Position numbers and translations under genes: made by a program. Shown here in pieces: positions 35,693 to 44,458 of a stretch of DNA of 64,000 nucleotides. Each line of letters begins with the position of its first letter. The first letter of the stretch is position 1. Below the pieces are notes generated by a model that ran no database searches, had not been told where the DNA came from, and saw only the letters and a program-made list of their open reading frames with translations. The stretch is from Flavobacterium sinopsychrotolerans (GTDB lineage: Bacteria; Bacteroidota; Bacteroidia; Flavobacteriales; Flavobacteriaceae). The DNA is taken from the NCBI RefSeq assembly GCF_900110375.1, contig NZ_FODN01000001.1, positions 62,001-126,000 of the forward strand. Direction: 5' to 3'.

Positions 35693-36856
35693 TTATTTCG
35701 ATGCAAATAACTTCACATCATTTTCGGAAATTTCGCTTCCGCCAAGGATAATCAAGCGTTCTACTACATTTCGCAATTCACGGATATTTCCTGTCCAATC
35801 GTATTCCTTTAACAAATTAATCGCTGCTGAAGAGAATTTTTTTACTGCATTACCTTGCTCTGAAGCAATTTTATCTGCAAAATGTGAAATTAACATCGGG
35901 ATGTCTTCTCGCCTATCATTCAATGATGGAACTTTAATCAAAATTACAGCCAAACGATGGTATAAATCTTCCCTGAAACGCCCTTCTGCAATTTCTTTAT
36001 TCAAATCTTTATTAGTAGCCGCAACCACACGAACATCAACTTTGATGTCCTTATCCGCTCCCACTCTGGTAATCATACTTTCTTGTAAAGCACGCAATAC
36101 TTTGGCTTGTGCCGAAAGACTCATATCCCCAATTTCATCCAAGAATATAGTTCCTTTATCAGCTGCTTCAAATTTTCCTGCACGGTCTTTTACAGCCGAA
36201 GTAAACGCTCCTTTTACATGACCAAATAATTCGCTTTCTATCAGCTCAGACGGAATAGCAGCACAATTCACTTCGATTAAAGGGAAATTAGCTCTTTCAC
36301 TTTTTTCATGTAATTGGTGCGCAACCAATTCTTTTCCGGTTCCGTTTGGTCCGGTAATTAAAACTCTGGCTTCGGTTTGTGCTACTTTTTCAATCATTAC
36401 TTTAATGTGATTGATTGCTTCGCTTTCGCCAATCATTTCGTAGTTTTTACTGACTTTTTTCTTTAGAATTTTGTTTTCAACTACAAGTTGTTTTTTGTCT
36501 AAAGCATTTCGAACCGTATTCAATAAACGGTTTAAATCCGGTGGTTTTGAGATGTAATCAAACGCTCCCAGCCGCATCGTATTGATAGCTGTTTCCATGT
36601 CGCCATGACCGGAAATCATTACCATAGGAATTTCAGGTTTGATTTTTTTGACGGCTTCCAAAACTTCGACACCATCCATTTTTGGCATTTTAATATCGCA
36701 CAAAACCAAATCGTAATCGTTATTTTTTATTTTTTCAAATCCTGCAGCACCATCTTCAGCTTCTTCCACTTGATAAGTGTCGTTTTCTTCAGAGAGTATC
36801 TTTGTAAGTACTCTTCGAATTGCAGCTTCGTCTTCAATGATTAGTATTTTTGACAT
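35693..36856 (-). CDS. Sigma-54-dependent response regulator (NtrC-type) without DNA-binding domain
   Basis: 387 residues. Receiver domain with phospho-acceptor Asp54 (VLCDIKMPKMDG), Asp pair E9/D10 and Lys104 (SKPPD). AAA+ domain with Walker A GPNGTGKE (169-176), GAFTSA (216-221, the sigma-54 contact loop), Walker B GTIFLDEIGDM and the sensor II NIRELRNVVERL. The protein ends 20 residues after that at LFASK, where NtrC proteins continue with a Fis-type helix-turn-helix. It may therefore activate sigma-54 RNA polymerase from solution. No cognate histidine kinase is adjacent. Confidence 0.93.
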   Translation of the reverse strand: MSKILIIEDEAAIRRVLTKILSEENDTYQVEEAEDGAAGFEKIKNNDYDLVLCDIKMPKMDGVEVLEAVKKIKPEIPMVMISGHGDMETAINTMRLGAFDYISKPPDLNRLLNTVRNALDKKQLVVENKILKKKVSKNYEMIGESEAINHIKVMIEKVAQTEARVLITGPNGTGKELVAHQLHEKSERANFPLIEVNCAAIPSELIESELFGHVKGAFTSAVKDRAGKFEAADKGTIFLDEIGDMSLSAQAKVLRALQESMITRVGADKDIKVDVRVVAATNKDLNKEIAEGRFREDLYHRLAVILIKVPSLNDRREDIPMLISHFADKIASEQGNAVKKFSSAAINLLKEYDWTGNIRELRNVVERLIILGGSEISENDVKLFASK

Positions 36857-36857
36857 A

Positions 36858-36928
36858 TTTTTTGATTCGATTATTTGTTCATTCGGTTAGTCGGTTAAAC
36901 AAATAACCAAATCCACGAATTAACTTCT
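36858..36928. repeat. Inverted repeat upstream of the NtrC-type gene
   Basis: GATTATTTGTT is matched by inverted AACAAATAACC around a centre with CGGTTAGTCGGTTA. It separates the permease stop from the NtrC start on the same strand. Confidence 0.45.
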
Positions 36929-36929
36929 A

Positions 36930-38246
36930 TTAATATTTTAACCAGCGGTACATTTCACTCCACGTTGGTTTTTTGCCGTACATGAGTATTCCTATTCGGT
37001 ATATTTTTGCGGCAAACCAAACGACGCAAAAGAAGGTTCCAAATAATAACGTTACTGATATTGCAATTTGCCACAAAGGTACGCCAAACGGAATTCGCAT
37101 CAGCATAACGATTGGTGAGGTGAGTGGAATCATTGAAAAAACGACTGCAATTGTCCCGTGTGGATCATTGATAACAGTAAAAAATCCGACGTAAACGCTC
37201 AACATTAATGGCATGATGATAGGCAAAAGAAACTGCTGTGAATCCGTTTGATTGTCGACTGCAGCTCCAATTGCCGCGTAAAATGAACTGTACAGAAAAT
37301 AACCACCAATGAAATAAATCACAAATCCAACAAGGATACTTGCAATGGGTAAATTCCATAATTCCTTGATATACATTTGGGCAGTTCCAGTCATTTCTTG
37401 CTGTGCAGAATGCATCAATTCAGGAGAAACGCTGGCTGTTGGTTCCACATTTACGCCAAAAAATACGGAGGCTGCAAACATTAATGACATTCCGATTATT
37501 GCCCAAATAAAGAATTGCAGTAATCCTGCTAATGAAGTTCCTATGATTTTCCCCATCATTAATTGAAATGGTTTGACCGAGGAAATTATAATTTCTACTA
37601 TTCGGCTAGTTTTTTCTTCGATGACGCTTCGCATCACCATGTTTCCGTAGATGATGATGAACATCATTATAAGATATCCAAATGCACCACCAATCCCAAT
37701 TTTAATTTCGTTAAGTCCTTTGACGCTTTCTTCACCAGATGCTTTTGTCAAGCTGATATTCACTTTTGACTGGGCATTTTTAATAGCCAGTGTATCTAAA
37801 TGTGCTTTTTCTAAATTATTCTTGGTCAGTTTACTTGCTATTACATCCTGAACATTTTCAATGAATGAAATACTGGGACTACTGTTTGAAATAAATTGGA
37901 TTTTACTTTCGAAATCCTTAGAATTACTCGCTTTTGGAATGTACAACAATCCTTCGTAACTTTCATTTGTGATACTGTCTTTGAGAAATTTTAAATCTAT
38001 TACAGACAAATCAAGGTATTTGTACGCTTTGTCTTTATTTTTTTGTGATGTAAATTCCTTCACAAACATACCCGATTCGTCATGAATAGCAATTCGTTTG
38101 GTATCTGCTTTCATGGAACTTAAATACGCTACAAAAACGGCTATTCCCACAAATAGTAACGGACTTAAAAAAGTCATAACAATAAAAGATTTATTGCGCA
38201 CTTTGGCAATAAACTCTCTTTTTATAATTAATGATACTATAGACAT
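36930..38246 (-). CDS. ABC-2 type transporter permease (NatB-like)
   Basis: 438 residues. N-terminal FIVMTFLSPLLFVGIAVFVAYLSSM (first helix), a roughly 140-residue extracytoplasmic segment (residues 45-185), then five to six C-terminal helices with YGNMVMRSVIEEKTSRIVEIIISSVKPFQLMMGKIIG, the hallmark of NatB-type ABC-2 exporters. Pairs with the ATPase gene 86 bp upstream in the same direction. NatAB exports Na+ in Bacillus; here the substrate is not known. Confidence 0.9.
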   Translation of the reverse strand: MSIVSLIIKREFIAKVRNKSFIVMTFLSPLLFVGIAVFVAYLSSMKADTKRIAIHDESGMFVKEFTSQKNKDKAYKYLDLSVIDLKFLKDSITNESYEGLLYIPKASNSKDFESKIQFISNSSPSISFIENVQDVIASKLTKNNLEKAHLDTLAIKNAQSKVNISLTKASGEESVKGLNEIKIGIGGAFGYLIMMFIIIYGNMVMRSVIEEKTSRIVEIIISSVKPFQLMMGKIIGTSLAGLLQFFIWAIIGMSLMFAASVFFGVNVEPTASVSPELMHSAQQEMTGTAQMYIKELWNLPIASILVGFVIYFIGGYFLYSSFYAAIGAAVDNQTDSQQFLLPIIMPLMLSVYVGFFTVINDPHGTIAVVFSMIPLTSPIVMLMRIPFGVPLWQIAISVTLLFGTFFCVVWFAAKIYRIGILMYGKKPTWSEMYRWLKY

Positions 38247-38332
38247 TTTAGATTGTTAGATTGTTAGACATTTTAGACTGTTAGAATTATAAACTTTTAG
38301 ATTTTCTAAAAATCTAAGAAGTCTAAGAAAGT
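38247..38332. repeat. AT-rich inverted repeat between the ABC ATPase and permease genes
   Basis: Left TTTTAGATTGTTAGATTGTT and AGACTGTTAGA are matched on the right by TCTAAGAAGTCTAAGAAAGTCT-like sequence inverted; the central stem is TAGATTTT/AAAATCTA. It does not look like a strong terminator because the T-tract is weak. Confidence 0.5.
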
Positions 38333-39253
38333 CTATTGTGTTACTGTTTGTATAAAAATATCATTGACACTTGGTATTTTTTCTACAAAGTGCGTTACCT
38401 GACCGCATTGTGTGAGGATATTCAATAACTCATTTGGTGTGGCATTCCCGAGTTGAATTTCCAGTTTTAATTCGTTGTTCAGTGATTTAAAATGAGCTGG
38501 ACCAACGGTAAATTTCTGCGTAATAGCATACATCAACCCTTCTACATTCTCGGATAAAATACCCACTTCAAAACTATTTGTTTTAAATTGTCTTTTTACA
38601 TCATCCAGTTTTCCTTCAATAAGTTTATTGGATTTATGAATCAAAGCGATATGATCACATAATTCTTCGACGCTTTCCATGCGGTGTGTCGAAAAAATTA
38701 TGGTAGCTCCCTCTTCTCGCAACGCCAGAATTTCATCTTTGATAATATTGGCATTTACGGGATCAAAACCAGAAAAAGGTTCATCAAAAATCAACAGTTT
38801 AGGCTTGTGCAAAACGCAAACTACAAACTGAATTTTTTGGGCCATTCCTTTAGAAAGCTCTTGGATTTTCTTATTCCACCAGCCTTGAATTTCTAATCTA
38901 TCGAACCAATACTCCAGTTGTTTTTTGGCTTCAGCCTTAGAAAGCCCTTTCATTTGAGCCAAATACAAGCATTGTTCCCCTACTTTCATAGTATTGTACA
39001 ATCCTCTTTCTTCCGGTAAATAGCCTATATATTGAACGTGTTTGGGTTGCAGTTTTTCACCATCCAAAATAATTTCACCGCTGTCAGGCAATGTAATTTG
39101 GTTTATAATTCGGATAAGTGATGTTTTTCCGGCTCCATTTGGACCTAAAAGCCCGTAAATACTTCCTTTTGGGACAGTTAATGAAACCTCGTTAAGCGCC
39201 ACATAATCACCGTATTGCTTGACAACTTTATTCACTTCAAGAATGTTATTCAT
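38333..39253 (-). CDS. ABC transporter ATP-binding protein (NatA-like)
   Basis: 306 residues. Walker A GPNGAGKTSL (residues 37-46), Q-loop region GYLPEERGLY, signature LSKGMAQKIQFVVC (variant of LSGGQ), Walker B LLIFDEPFSGFDP, H-loop STHRMESVEELCD, and a C-terminal DUF4162-type extension (residues 215-306). Drives the permease encoded downstream. The heptad of features and the 86-bp spacing identify them as one exporter. Confidence 0.95.
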   Translation of the reverse strand: MNNILEVNKVVKQYGDYVALNEVSLTVPKGSIYGLLGPNGAGKTSLIRIINQITLPDSGEIILDGEKLQPKHVQYIGYLPEERGLYNTMKVGEQCLYLAQMKGLSKAEAKKQLEYWFDRLEIQGWWNKKIQELSKGMAQKIQFVVCVLHKPKLLIFDEPFSGFDPVNANIIKDEILALREEGATIIFSTHRMESVEELCDHIALIHKSNKLIEGKLDDVKRQFKTNSFEVGILSENVEGLMYAITQKFTVGPAHFKSLNNELKLEIQLGNATPNELLNILTQCGQVTHFVEKIPSVNDIFIQTVTQ

Positions 39254-39313
39254 GCTTATTTTTTAGTTGGTGTAAAAGTAAATAATTAGTATCGAAATAC
39301 TTAGAATAGTTAC

Positions 39314-39360
39314 ATAAAAAACCCATCCTTATTTTAACAAGGATGGGTAAATATTTTTTT
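39314..39360 (-). terminator. Intrinsic terminator of dnaJ
   Basis: ACCCATCCTT / AAGGATGGGT stem (39321-39330, 39339-39348). The minus-strand T-tract comes from 39314-39320; the plus-strand side also has a T-run. Confidence 0.85.
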
Positions 39361-39395
39361 TTAACAGCATCGATAAATCGTATCGCTACTTTTTA

Positions 39396-40511
39396 TTATG
39401 AAAACATGTCTTTCACTTTCTCAAAAAATGATTTGTCTGATTTTTCAGGATTTGGAATAAAATTCTCATCCGTAAGATTTTTTTCAAAAAACTGTTTTTG
39501 TTCTTTGTTCAATGTTTTTGGAGTCCAAACATTTACATGCACCAATAAATCTCCGTTTCCGTAGCCATTGATACTTGGAATTCCTTTTCCTTTTAATCTT
39601 AAGATTTTACCAGATTGAATTCCTTCTTCCAATTTGATTCTCACTTTTCCGTTTATAGCTTCAATATCTTTGGAAATCCCAAGAACCGCTTCAGCGAAAC
39701 TGATGTATAAATCGTAGTGTAAATTTTCTCCTTCACGTTTCAAGAACTCATGCTCCAATTCCTCAATAGCAACAATCAAATCTCCCGGAATACTGTTTCC
39801 CGGAGCATCGTTTCCTTTATTAGAAACTTTCAATTGCATTCCGTCCACAACACCCGCAGGTATTTTTATAGAAACCGTTTCATCTTCAAGAATCATTCCT
39901 TGTGAATCTGCTTCTGATGGTTTTTTATCTAAAATTTGACCCGAACCACTACAGGTTGGACATGTAGAAGCTGACTGCATTCTTCCCAAAATGGTGTTCG
40001 TAACGCGCATCACTTGTCCTTGACCGTTACATGTAGAACACGTTTTATAGGTAACTCCAGGTGCTTGAACTTTACGTTTTACTTTTACTTTTTTCTCAAC
40101 GCCATTGGCAATTTCTTCTAATGTCAATTTTACTTTAATACGAAGGTTGCTTCCTTTAGCACGACGAACGCCACCGCCTCCACCGCCTCCGAAACCACCA
40201 AAACCGCCTCCGAAAATATCACCAAACTGACTGAAAATGTCATCCATATTCATTCCGCCATGACCACCTCCGCCAAAACCGCCAGAACCATCAAAAGCTT
40301 GATGACCATATTGATCATATTTTGCTTTTTTCTGAGGATCGCTTAATACTTCGTAAGCTTCAGCAGCTAATTTGAATTTATCCTCTGCCGATTTGTCTCC
40401 AGGATTTTTGTCAGGATGATATTGCAAAGCATTTTTTCTGTATGCTTTTTTAATTTCAGCAGCGTCAGCATTTTTTGAAATGCCTAATATTTCGTAAAAA
40501 TCTTTTTTCAT
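39396..40511 (-). CDS. dnaJ: Chaperone DnaJ (Hsp40)
   Basis: 371 residues. J domain with KKAYRKNALQYHPDKNPGD (HPD), Gly/Phe region (residues 75-120, very Gly-rich), a central zinc region and two beta-barrel substrate domains (LRLKGKGIPSINGYGNGDLLVHVNVW). Stimulates DnaK ATPase and delivers unfolded clients. Only two CXXCXGXG motifs are present (CSTCNGQG and CPTCSGSG) in place of the usual four, so one of the two zinc sites is missing. This reduced form is, as I recall, common in Flavobacteria. grpE is directly upstream. Confidence 0.96.
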   Translation of the reverse strand: MKKDFYEILGISKNADAAEIKKAYRKNALQYHPDKNPGDKSAEDKFKLAAEAYEVLSDPQKKAKYDQYGHQAFDGSGGFGGGGHGGMNMDDIFSQFGDIFGGGFGGFGGGGGGGVRRAKGSNLRIKVKLTLEEIANGVEKKVKVKRKVQAPGVTYKTCSTCNGQGQVMRVTNTILGRMQSASTCPTCSGSGQILDKKPSEADSQGMILEDETVSIKIPAGVVDGMQLKVSNKGNDAPGNSIPGDLIVAIEELEHEFLKREGENLHYDLYISFAEAVLGISKDIEAINGKVRIKLEEGIQSGKILRLKGKGIPSINGYGNGDLLVHVNVWTPKTLNKEQKQFFEKNLTDENFIPNPEKSDKSFFEKVKDMFS

Positions 40512-40524
40512 TTTTATTTTTTCT

Positions 40525-40590
40525 TTTACAGAGACGCACTGCGGTGTGACTCTACGCGTGATATAAATACGCGATTAATCGCGAATCTAT
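40525..40590. repeat. Palindrome-rich spacer between grpE and dnaJ
   Basis: AGAGACGCACTGCGGTGTGA then CTCT (imperfect inverted repeat) is followed by CGCGATTAATCGCG (40570-40583), a perfect 14-bp palindrome. Similar GAGACGCAC/ATCGCG elements are dispersed in many Bacteroidota genomes (from memory). Confidence 0.5.
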
Positions 40591-41171
40591 TACTGCCCTA
40601 TAACAACTTTTGGAAAACGAATAATCTTGTCTCCTAATTTGTATCCTTTTTCAAGAACATCGACAATTTTACCTTTCAACTTATCTGATGGTGCAGGAAT
40701 TTGAGTTATTGCTTCAGCAAAATCAGCATCAAAAGCGTCTCCAGCCTTAACCTCAACTTGCTCTAATCCTTTAGAAACTAATGTGCTCTTTAATTTTTCA
40801 TGAATAAGCTCCACTCCTTTTGTCAACAATTCGTCATCCGATTTGTTAATTTCAACCAAAGCTCTGTCGAAATCATCTAATACAGGAAGCATTGCCAATA
40901 AAACTTCTTGATTAGCCGTTTTGAACAACTCTATACGTTCTTTAGAAGTTCTTCTTTTATAATTTTCAAATTCAGCAAATAATCGTAAATACTTATCTTT
41001 TTCTTTTGCTAAGTCTTGTGTTAATTGTTCTTCAACACTTAATTCATCCTCAACAACAATTTGCTCTCCATTGGCATTATTTTCTAATGTCACTTCGTGT
41101 AATTCTTGATCGATTTCTGTATTTTCAGTAGTCATATTACTTGTATTTTTAAAAATATTCTTAAACTTCAT
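40590..41171 (-). CDS. grpE: GrpE nucleotide exchange factor
   Basis: 193 residues. Long N-terminal coiled coil (VEEQLTQDLAKEKDKYLRLFAEFENYKRRTSKERIELF), then the C-terminal beta domain with [34 protein letters not shown], matching the family end (GYKLGDRVLRPAKV). Releases ADP from DnaK. ATG 41171 gives MKFKNIFKNTSN first; an internal ATG at 41135 (MTTENTEIDQ) is also possible. A near-consensus sigma-A promoter lies 23-55 bp upstream and dnaJ follows 78 bp downstream. Confidence 0.94.
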   Translation of the reverse strand: MKFKNIFKNTSNMTTENTEIDQELHEVTLENNANGEQIVVEDELSVEEQLTQDLAKEKDKYLRLFAEFENYKRRTSKERIELFKTANQEVLLAMLPVLDDFDRALVEINKSDDELLTKGVELIHEKLKSTLVSKGLEQVEVKAGDAFDADFAEAITQIPAPSDKLKGKIVDVLEKGYKLGDKIIRFPKVVIGQ

Positions 41172-41193
41172 TTTTATTCTTTTTTTTGGATTG

Positions 41194-41226
41194 CAAAAGT
41201 ACTGCCAATTCTTTTAAAATGTCAAA
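41194..41226 (-). promoter_or_regulatory. grpE-dnaJ promoter
   Basis: Minus strand TTTG (41226-41223), 21-bp spacer, TACTTTTG (41201-41194): a good fit to the Flavobacterium consensus TTTG-N17-23-TAnnTTTG. No CIRCE inverted repeat is seen. Confidence 0.75.
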
Positions 41227-41335
41227 TTGTCATCTTTTTATTGATTTTCCTTTTCTAATGAATTTCATTTTTTTAACAATTTTCAAATCGTCAAAATTTT
41301 AATATATTTTTAAGATTATCTCAATTAAAATTCTA

Positions 41336-41436
41336 TATTTTTGTTATTATGTTTTTTAGAGACATTTTAAATAATTATTAATTCAGCTTTACTTTATACT
41401 AAAAAAGCTTCGTTTACTAAAACGAAGCTTTTTTTA
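41336..41436 (+). ncRNA. Candidate small transcript or 10-codon mini-ORF
   Basis: On the plus strand TATTTTTG (41336-41343) is a fair -7 box; ATG at 41349 opens M-F-F-R-D-I-L-N-N-Y then a stop; a strong hairpin with a T-tract follows at 41401-41435. Predicted transcript about 85 nt. No homologue is known to me and it may be chance, since the hairpin also ends hisS. Confidence 0.3.
41399..41436. terminator. Terminator of hisS (usable in both directions)
   Basis: AAAAAAGCTTCGTTT / AAACGAAGCTTTTTTT stem with loop ACTA, directly after the hisS stop on the minus strand. Confidence 0.88.
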
Positions 41437-41446
41437 TGTTTTTAAA

Positions 41447-42823
41447 TCAAGACTCTAACAAGCTTTGCTTTAAACTTTCAAAATCTAATGAAAGCTGTTC
41501 GCCAGTAACTAGATTTTTGAGTAAAAACGTATTCGAAGCCATTTCTTGTTCTCCTACAATTACAGCAAAAGGAATTCCTCGTTTGTCTGCATGTTGAAAC
41601 TGCTTGGCTACTTTAGTGTTATCCGGATACAATTCTACTTTTATTCCTGCAGCTCTTAACTTCTGAATGGCTTGCAATCCATAAAAAGCTTCGGCATCGC
41701 CATAATTAATAAACAATGCTTTTGAAGTTGCCGTTACAGTTTCCGGAAATAAATTCAATTCTTCGACCACCAGATAGATTCGGTCTAATCCAAAAGAAAT
41801 CCCCACGCCACTCATATTTTTCAATCCAAAAATCCCAGTCAAATCATCGTATCTTCCACCACCACCAATGGATCCCATTGCTACCGATTTTGGCGGAGCC
41901 ACTTCAAAAATGGCACCTGTATAATAATTCAATCCTCTGGCTAAGGTTACATCCAAGTCTAAAATCGAGTTACTTAAACCCAATTTCGTTACATTTTCAC
42001 AAATGAAACGCAATTCTTCCACGCCTTTCATTCCTTCCTGTGATTCAGCAAGCAAAACCGAAAGCTGGTTTATTTTCTCTGCAATAGTTCCTATAAAATG
42101 GAATAACGGCTGTACTTTCAAAATTGCTTCTTCGGAGATTCCTTTCTCCATCATTTCTTTTTTGACACCGTCTTCGCCAATTTTGTCCAACTTATCCAAC
42201 GCTACCGTAAAATCAATCAATTTATCCGATGCACCAATCACTTCGGCAATTCCGGATAATATTTTTCTGTTATTGATTTTGATGGTCACACCTGCCAAAC
42301 CTAAAGCGGTAAAAACAGTGTCATATAATTGTACTAATTCCACTTCTTGCCACAAGGATTTAGAACCTACCACATCAGCATCACATTGAAAAAATTCTCT
42401 GAAACGACCTTTTTGCGGGCGATCCGCACGCCAAACCGGCTGAATCTGGTATCTTTTGAAGGGAAATTCAATATCATTTTGGTGTTGCACCACATAACGA
42501 GCAAACGGAACGGTTAAATCATACCGAAGGGCTTTCTCGGAAATACTCGCCGTCAGCTTTGTACTGTCTTTATTTTCCAGATGCGTTTCATTGGCTTTCG
42601 CCAAATAATCTCCTGAATTTAATATTTTAAAAATCAAACGATCGCCTTCTTCTCCGTATTTCCCCATTAGGGTTTCGGAGTTTTCAAATGAAGGTGTTTC
42701 TATGGGTTGGAATCCGAATTTCTCGAAGTTGCTTTTTATAATCTGGATAATATAGTGACGTTTTGCCACCTCAGTTGGTGAAAAATCTCTGGTTCCTTTC
42801 GGAATGCTCGGTTTTGATGCCAT
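41447..42823 (-). CDS. hisS: Histidyl-tRNA synthetase
   Basis: 458 residues, class II synthetase. Start [26 protein letters not shown]; motif 2 [29 protein letters not shown]; histidine-specific loops [14 protein letters not shown] and [13 protein letters not shown]; motif 3 [15 protein letters not shown]-terminal anticodon-binding domain [31 protein letters not shown]-dependent charging of tRNA-His. The frame stays open 38 codons upstream (to 42937), but those residues do not resemble HisS, so the ATG at 42823 is used. Leaves a 353-bp gap to the next gene, occupied mainly by repeat R1. Confidence 0.97.
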   Translation of the reverse strand: MASKPSIPKGTRDFSPTEVAKRHYIIQIIKSNFEKFGFQPIETPSFENSETLMGKYGEEGDRLIFKILNSGDYLAKANETHLENKDSTKLTASISEKALRYDLTVPFARYVVQHQNDIEFPFKRYQIQPVWRADRPQKGRFREFFQCDADVVGSKSLWQEVELVQLYDTVFTALGLAGVTIKINNRKILSGIAEVIGASDKLIDFTVALDKLDKIGEDGVKKEMMEKGISEEAILKVQPLFHFIGTIAEKINQLSVLLAESQEGMKGVEELRFICENVTKLGLSNSILDLDVTLARGLNYYTGAIFEVAPPKSVAMGSIGGGGRYDDLTGIFGLKNMSGVGISFGLDRIYLVVEELNLFPETVTATSKALFINYGDAEAFYGLQAIQKLRAAGIKVELYPDNTKVAKQFQHADKRGIPFAVIVGEQEMASNTFLLKNLVTGEQLSLDFESLKQSLLES

Positions 42824-42950
42824 GGTATGAGTATTGGATTTTAAATTTTCAGATTTCGGAAGTGTTGAAAGACTCCAAATTCTAATTCTTTGCAAATATC
42901 TTATTTTTAAAATTATTCTGTTTACAAATTTCAGCATTTTATTGCCCGAT

Positions 42951-43096
42951 GCCTAGCCCAGATTAAAGTGGAAATACGGCAGTAAAAAATACTATTGTTT
43001 TCTTGCCTGAAAGAGCGACCGCAGGAAGCTCCTTTTAGGCAATTGAAAACAAATTATTTTTGCTGCAGGATTATAACGGAAAGCTGGAAATAGCTT
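42951..43096 (+). repeat. Modular structured repeat (Flavo-1-like), copy R1
   Basis: Head GCCTAGCCCAGATTAAAGTG then GAAAT, long two-part central hairpin (GCAG-AAAAAATA/TATTTTTGCTGC and ATTGTTTTC/GAAAACAAAT with GCCT/AGGC) and tail AACGGAAAGCTGGAAATAGC. It fills most of the 353-bp gap between hisS and the divergent permease gene. Confidence 0.65.
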
Positions 43097-43176
43097 CAAA
43101 TAAAAGAGATTATAATAAATTAATTTTTAGCTGAAGAAAATTTGTAACAAAAATTGTATTTTCGTGTCAAACTAGC

Positions 43177-44421
43177 ATGATGTTAAAATTATTCAAAGAA
43201 AATATCCGTATCGCATTAGGTTCTATTAGAACGCAATTGTTGCGAACCGTACTTACCGTGTTGATAATTGCTATTGGAATTACTGCATTAGTAGGTATAC
43301 TTACCGTTGTTTCCGCTTTGGAAAACACTATTTCATCTGATTTTGCCTCCATGGGCGCCAATACATTCAACATCAATCAATACGAAAATACCACGCGAAA
43401 CCGCGGTGGAGAAGAGCGCGAAATCATAAATCCAATCATTTCTTATCCTGAAGCTGTAGCTTTTCAAAACAAATACAACTATCCTTTTACCGAAACCTCG
43501 CTTTCGTTTACGGCAACATCAACAGCCGAAGTAAAATATGAATCTACAAAAACGGATCCTGAAATTAAGGTCGTAGGTGTTGACCAACATTTCATCACTA
43601 ATTCTGGTTTAGAAACTAGTTTAGGACGAAACTTTACAAGTTTTGATATCGATAACAATTCTTATGTTTGTGTTGTCGGATCTGACTTTGAAAAAGGATT
43701 ATTGAAAGACGTAAACCCAATTGACAAAACAATCTCTATCCGGGGAGCCAAGTTTAAAGTTATTGGTGTACTAAAGGAAAAAGGCTCCACTTTTGGCAAC
43801 AGTCAGGATTTGAGAGTATTAATCCCAATTCAAGTGGCGCGTTCCTTGTTTACAGCACCAAATATAAATTACACGATGAGCATCATGGTTTCTAAGAAAG
43901 AATTATTAGAACAAGCCATTGATAATGCTACGAGTACAATGCGTAGAGTTCGCAAGTTAAGCCCGATTAAAGACAATAATTTTGGAGTAGTCAGAAGTGA
44001 TGACCTTATCAACAGAATTTTAGGAATTACACAATATCTTGGATTTGCCTCTTGGCTAATTGGTATAATTACCGTGCTTGGATCCTCCATCGCATTGATG
44101 AACATTATGATTGTTTCCGTGACGGAACGCACCAGGGAAATAGGGGTTCGAAAAGCCTTAGGAGCCAAAAAAACGACTATAGCCTTTCAATTTTTTATAG
44201 AAACTTTGCTTATTGGTCAACTAGGCGGATTAGTTGGAATCATTTTTGGAATCCTAATTGGTTTTGGTATTGCAACTGCGGTAGACTTTGTTTTTGTAAT
44301 TCCTTGGGGAGCAATTATGGCTGCATTCATAACCAGTTTTATTGTTGCAATCGTTTCCGGCTTGTATCCCGCCATAAAAGCGGCTACCCTTGATCCAATC
44401 GAGGCACTACGATATGAATAG
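43177..44421 (+). CDS. MacB/FtsX-like ABC transporter permease
   Basis: 414 residues. One N-terminal helix (TVLTVLIIAIGITALVGILTVVSAL), a large periplasmic MacB_PCD domain (residues 45-270), then three C-terminal helices with MNIMIVSVTERTREIGVRKALGAKKTTIAFQFFIETLLIGQLGG and PAIKAATLDPIEALRYE. These are the FtsX/MacB landmarks, a mechanotransmitter permease usually working with a separate ATPase. No ATPase gene is adjacent here. Substrate unknown (lipoprotein, antibiotic or peptide in relatives). Confidence 0.93.
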   Translation: MMLKLFKENIRIALGSIRTQLLRTVLTVLIIAIGITALVGILTVVSALENTISSDFASMGANTFNINQYENTTRNRGGEEREIINPIISYPEAVAFQNKYNYPFTETSLSFTATSTAEVKYESTKTDPEIKVVGVDQHFITNSGLETSLGRNFTSFDIDNNSYVCVVGSDFEKGLLKDVNPIDKTISIRGAKFKVIGVLKEKGSTFGNSQDLRVLIPIQVARSLFTAPNINYTMSIMVSKKELLEQAIDNATSTMRRVRKLSPIKDNNFGVVRSDDLINRILGITQYLGFASWLIGIITVLGSSIALMNIMIVSVTERTREIGVRKALGAKKTTIAFQFFIETLLIGQLGGLVGIIFGILIGFGIATAVDFVFVIPWGAIMAAFITSFIVAIVSGLYPAIKAATLDPIEALRYE

Positions 44422-44458
44422 TTGAAAAGAGTGAATTGAAAATCTACTTAAAGCTAAA

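Noticed and set aside
41716..42389. Two long plus-strand ORFs opposite hisS
   Set aside because: Antisense shadows of a conserved synthetase gene.
42824..42937. 38-residue N-terminal extension of HisS
   Set aside because: The residues are low complexity and unlike any HisS; the family start ([14 protein letters not shown]) is at 42823.
44052..44393. Plus-strand 113-codon ORF inside the MacB-like permease gene
   Set aside because: Alternative frame of a well-supported gene; composition is Trp/Cys-rich and not protein-like.
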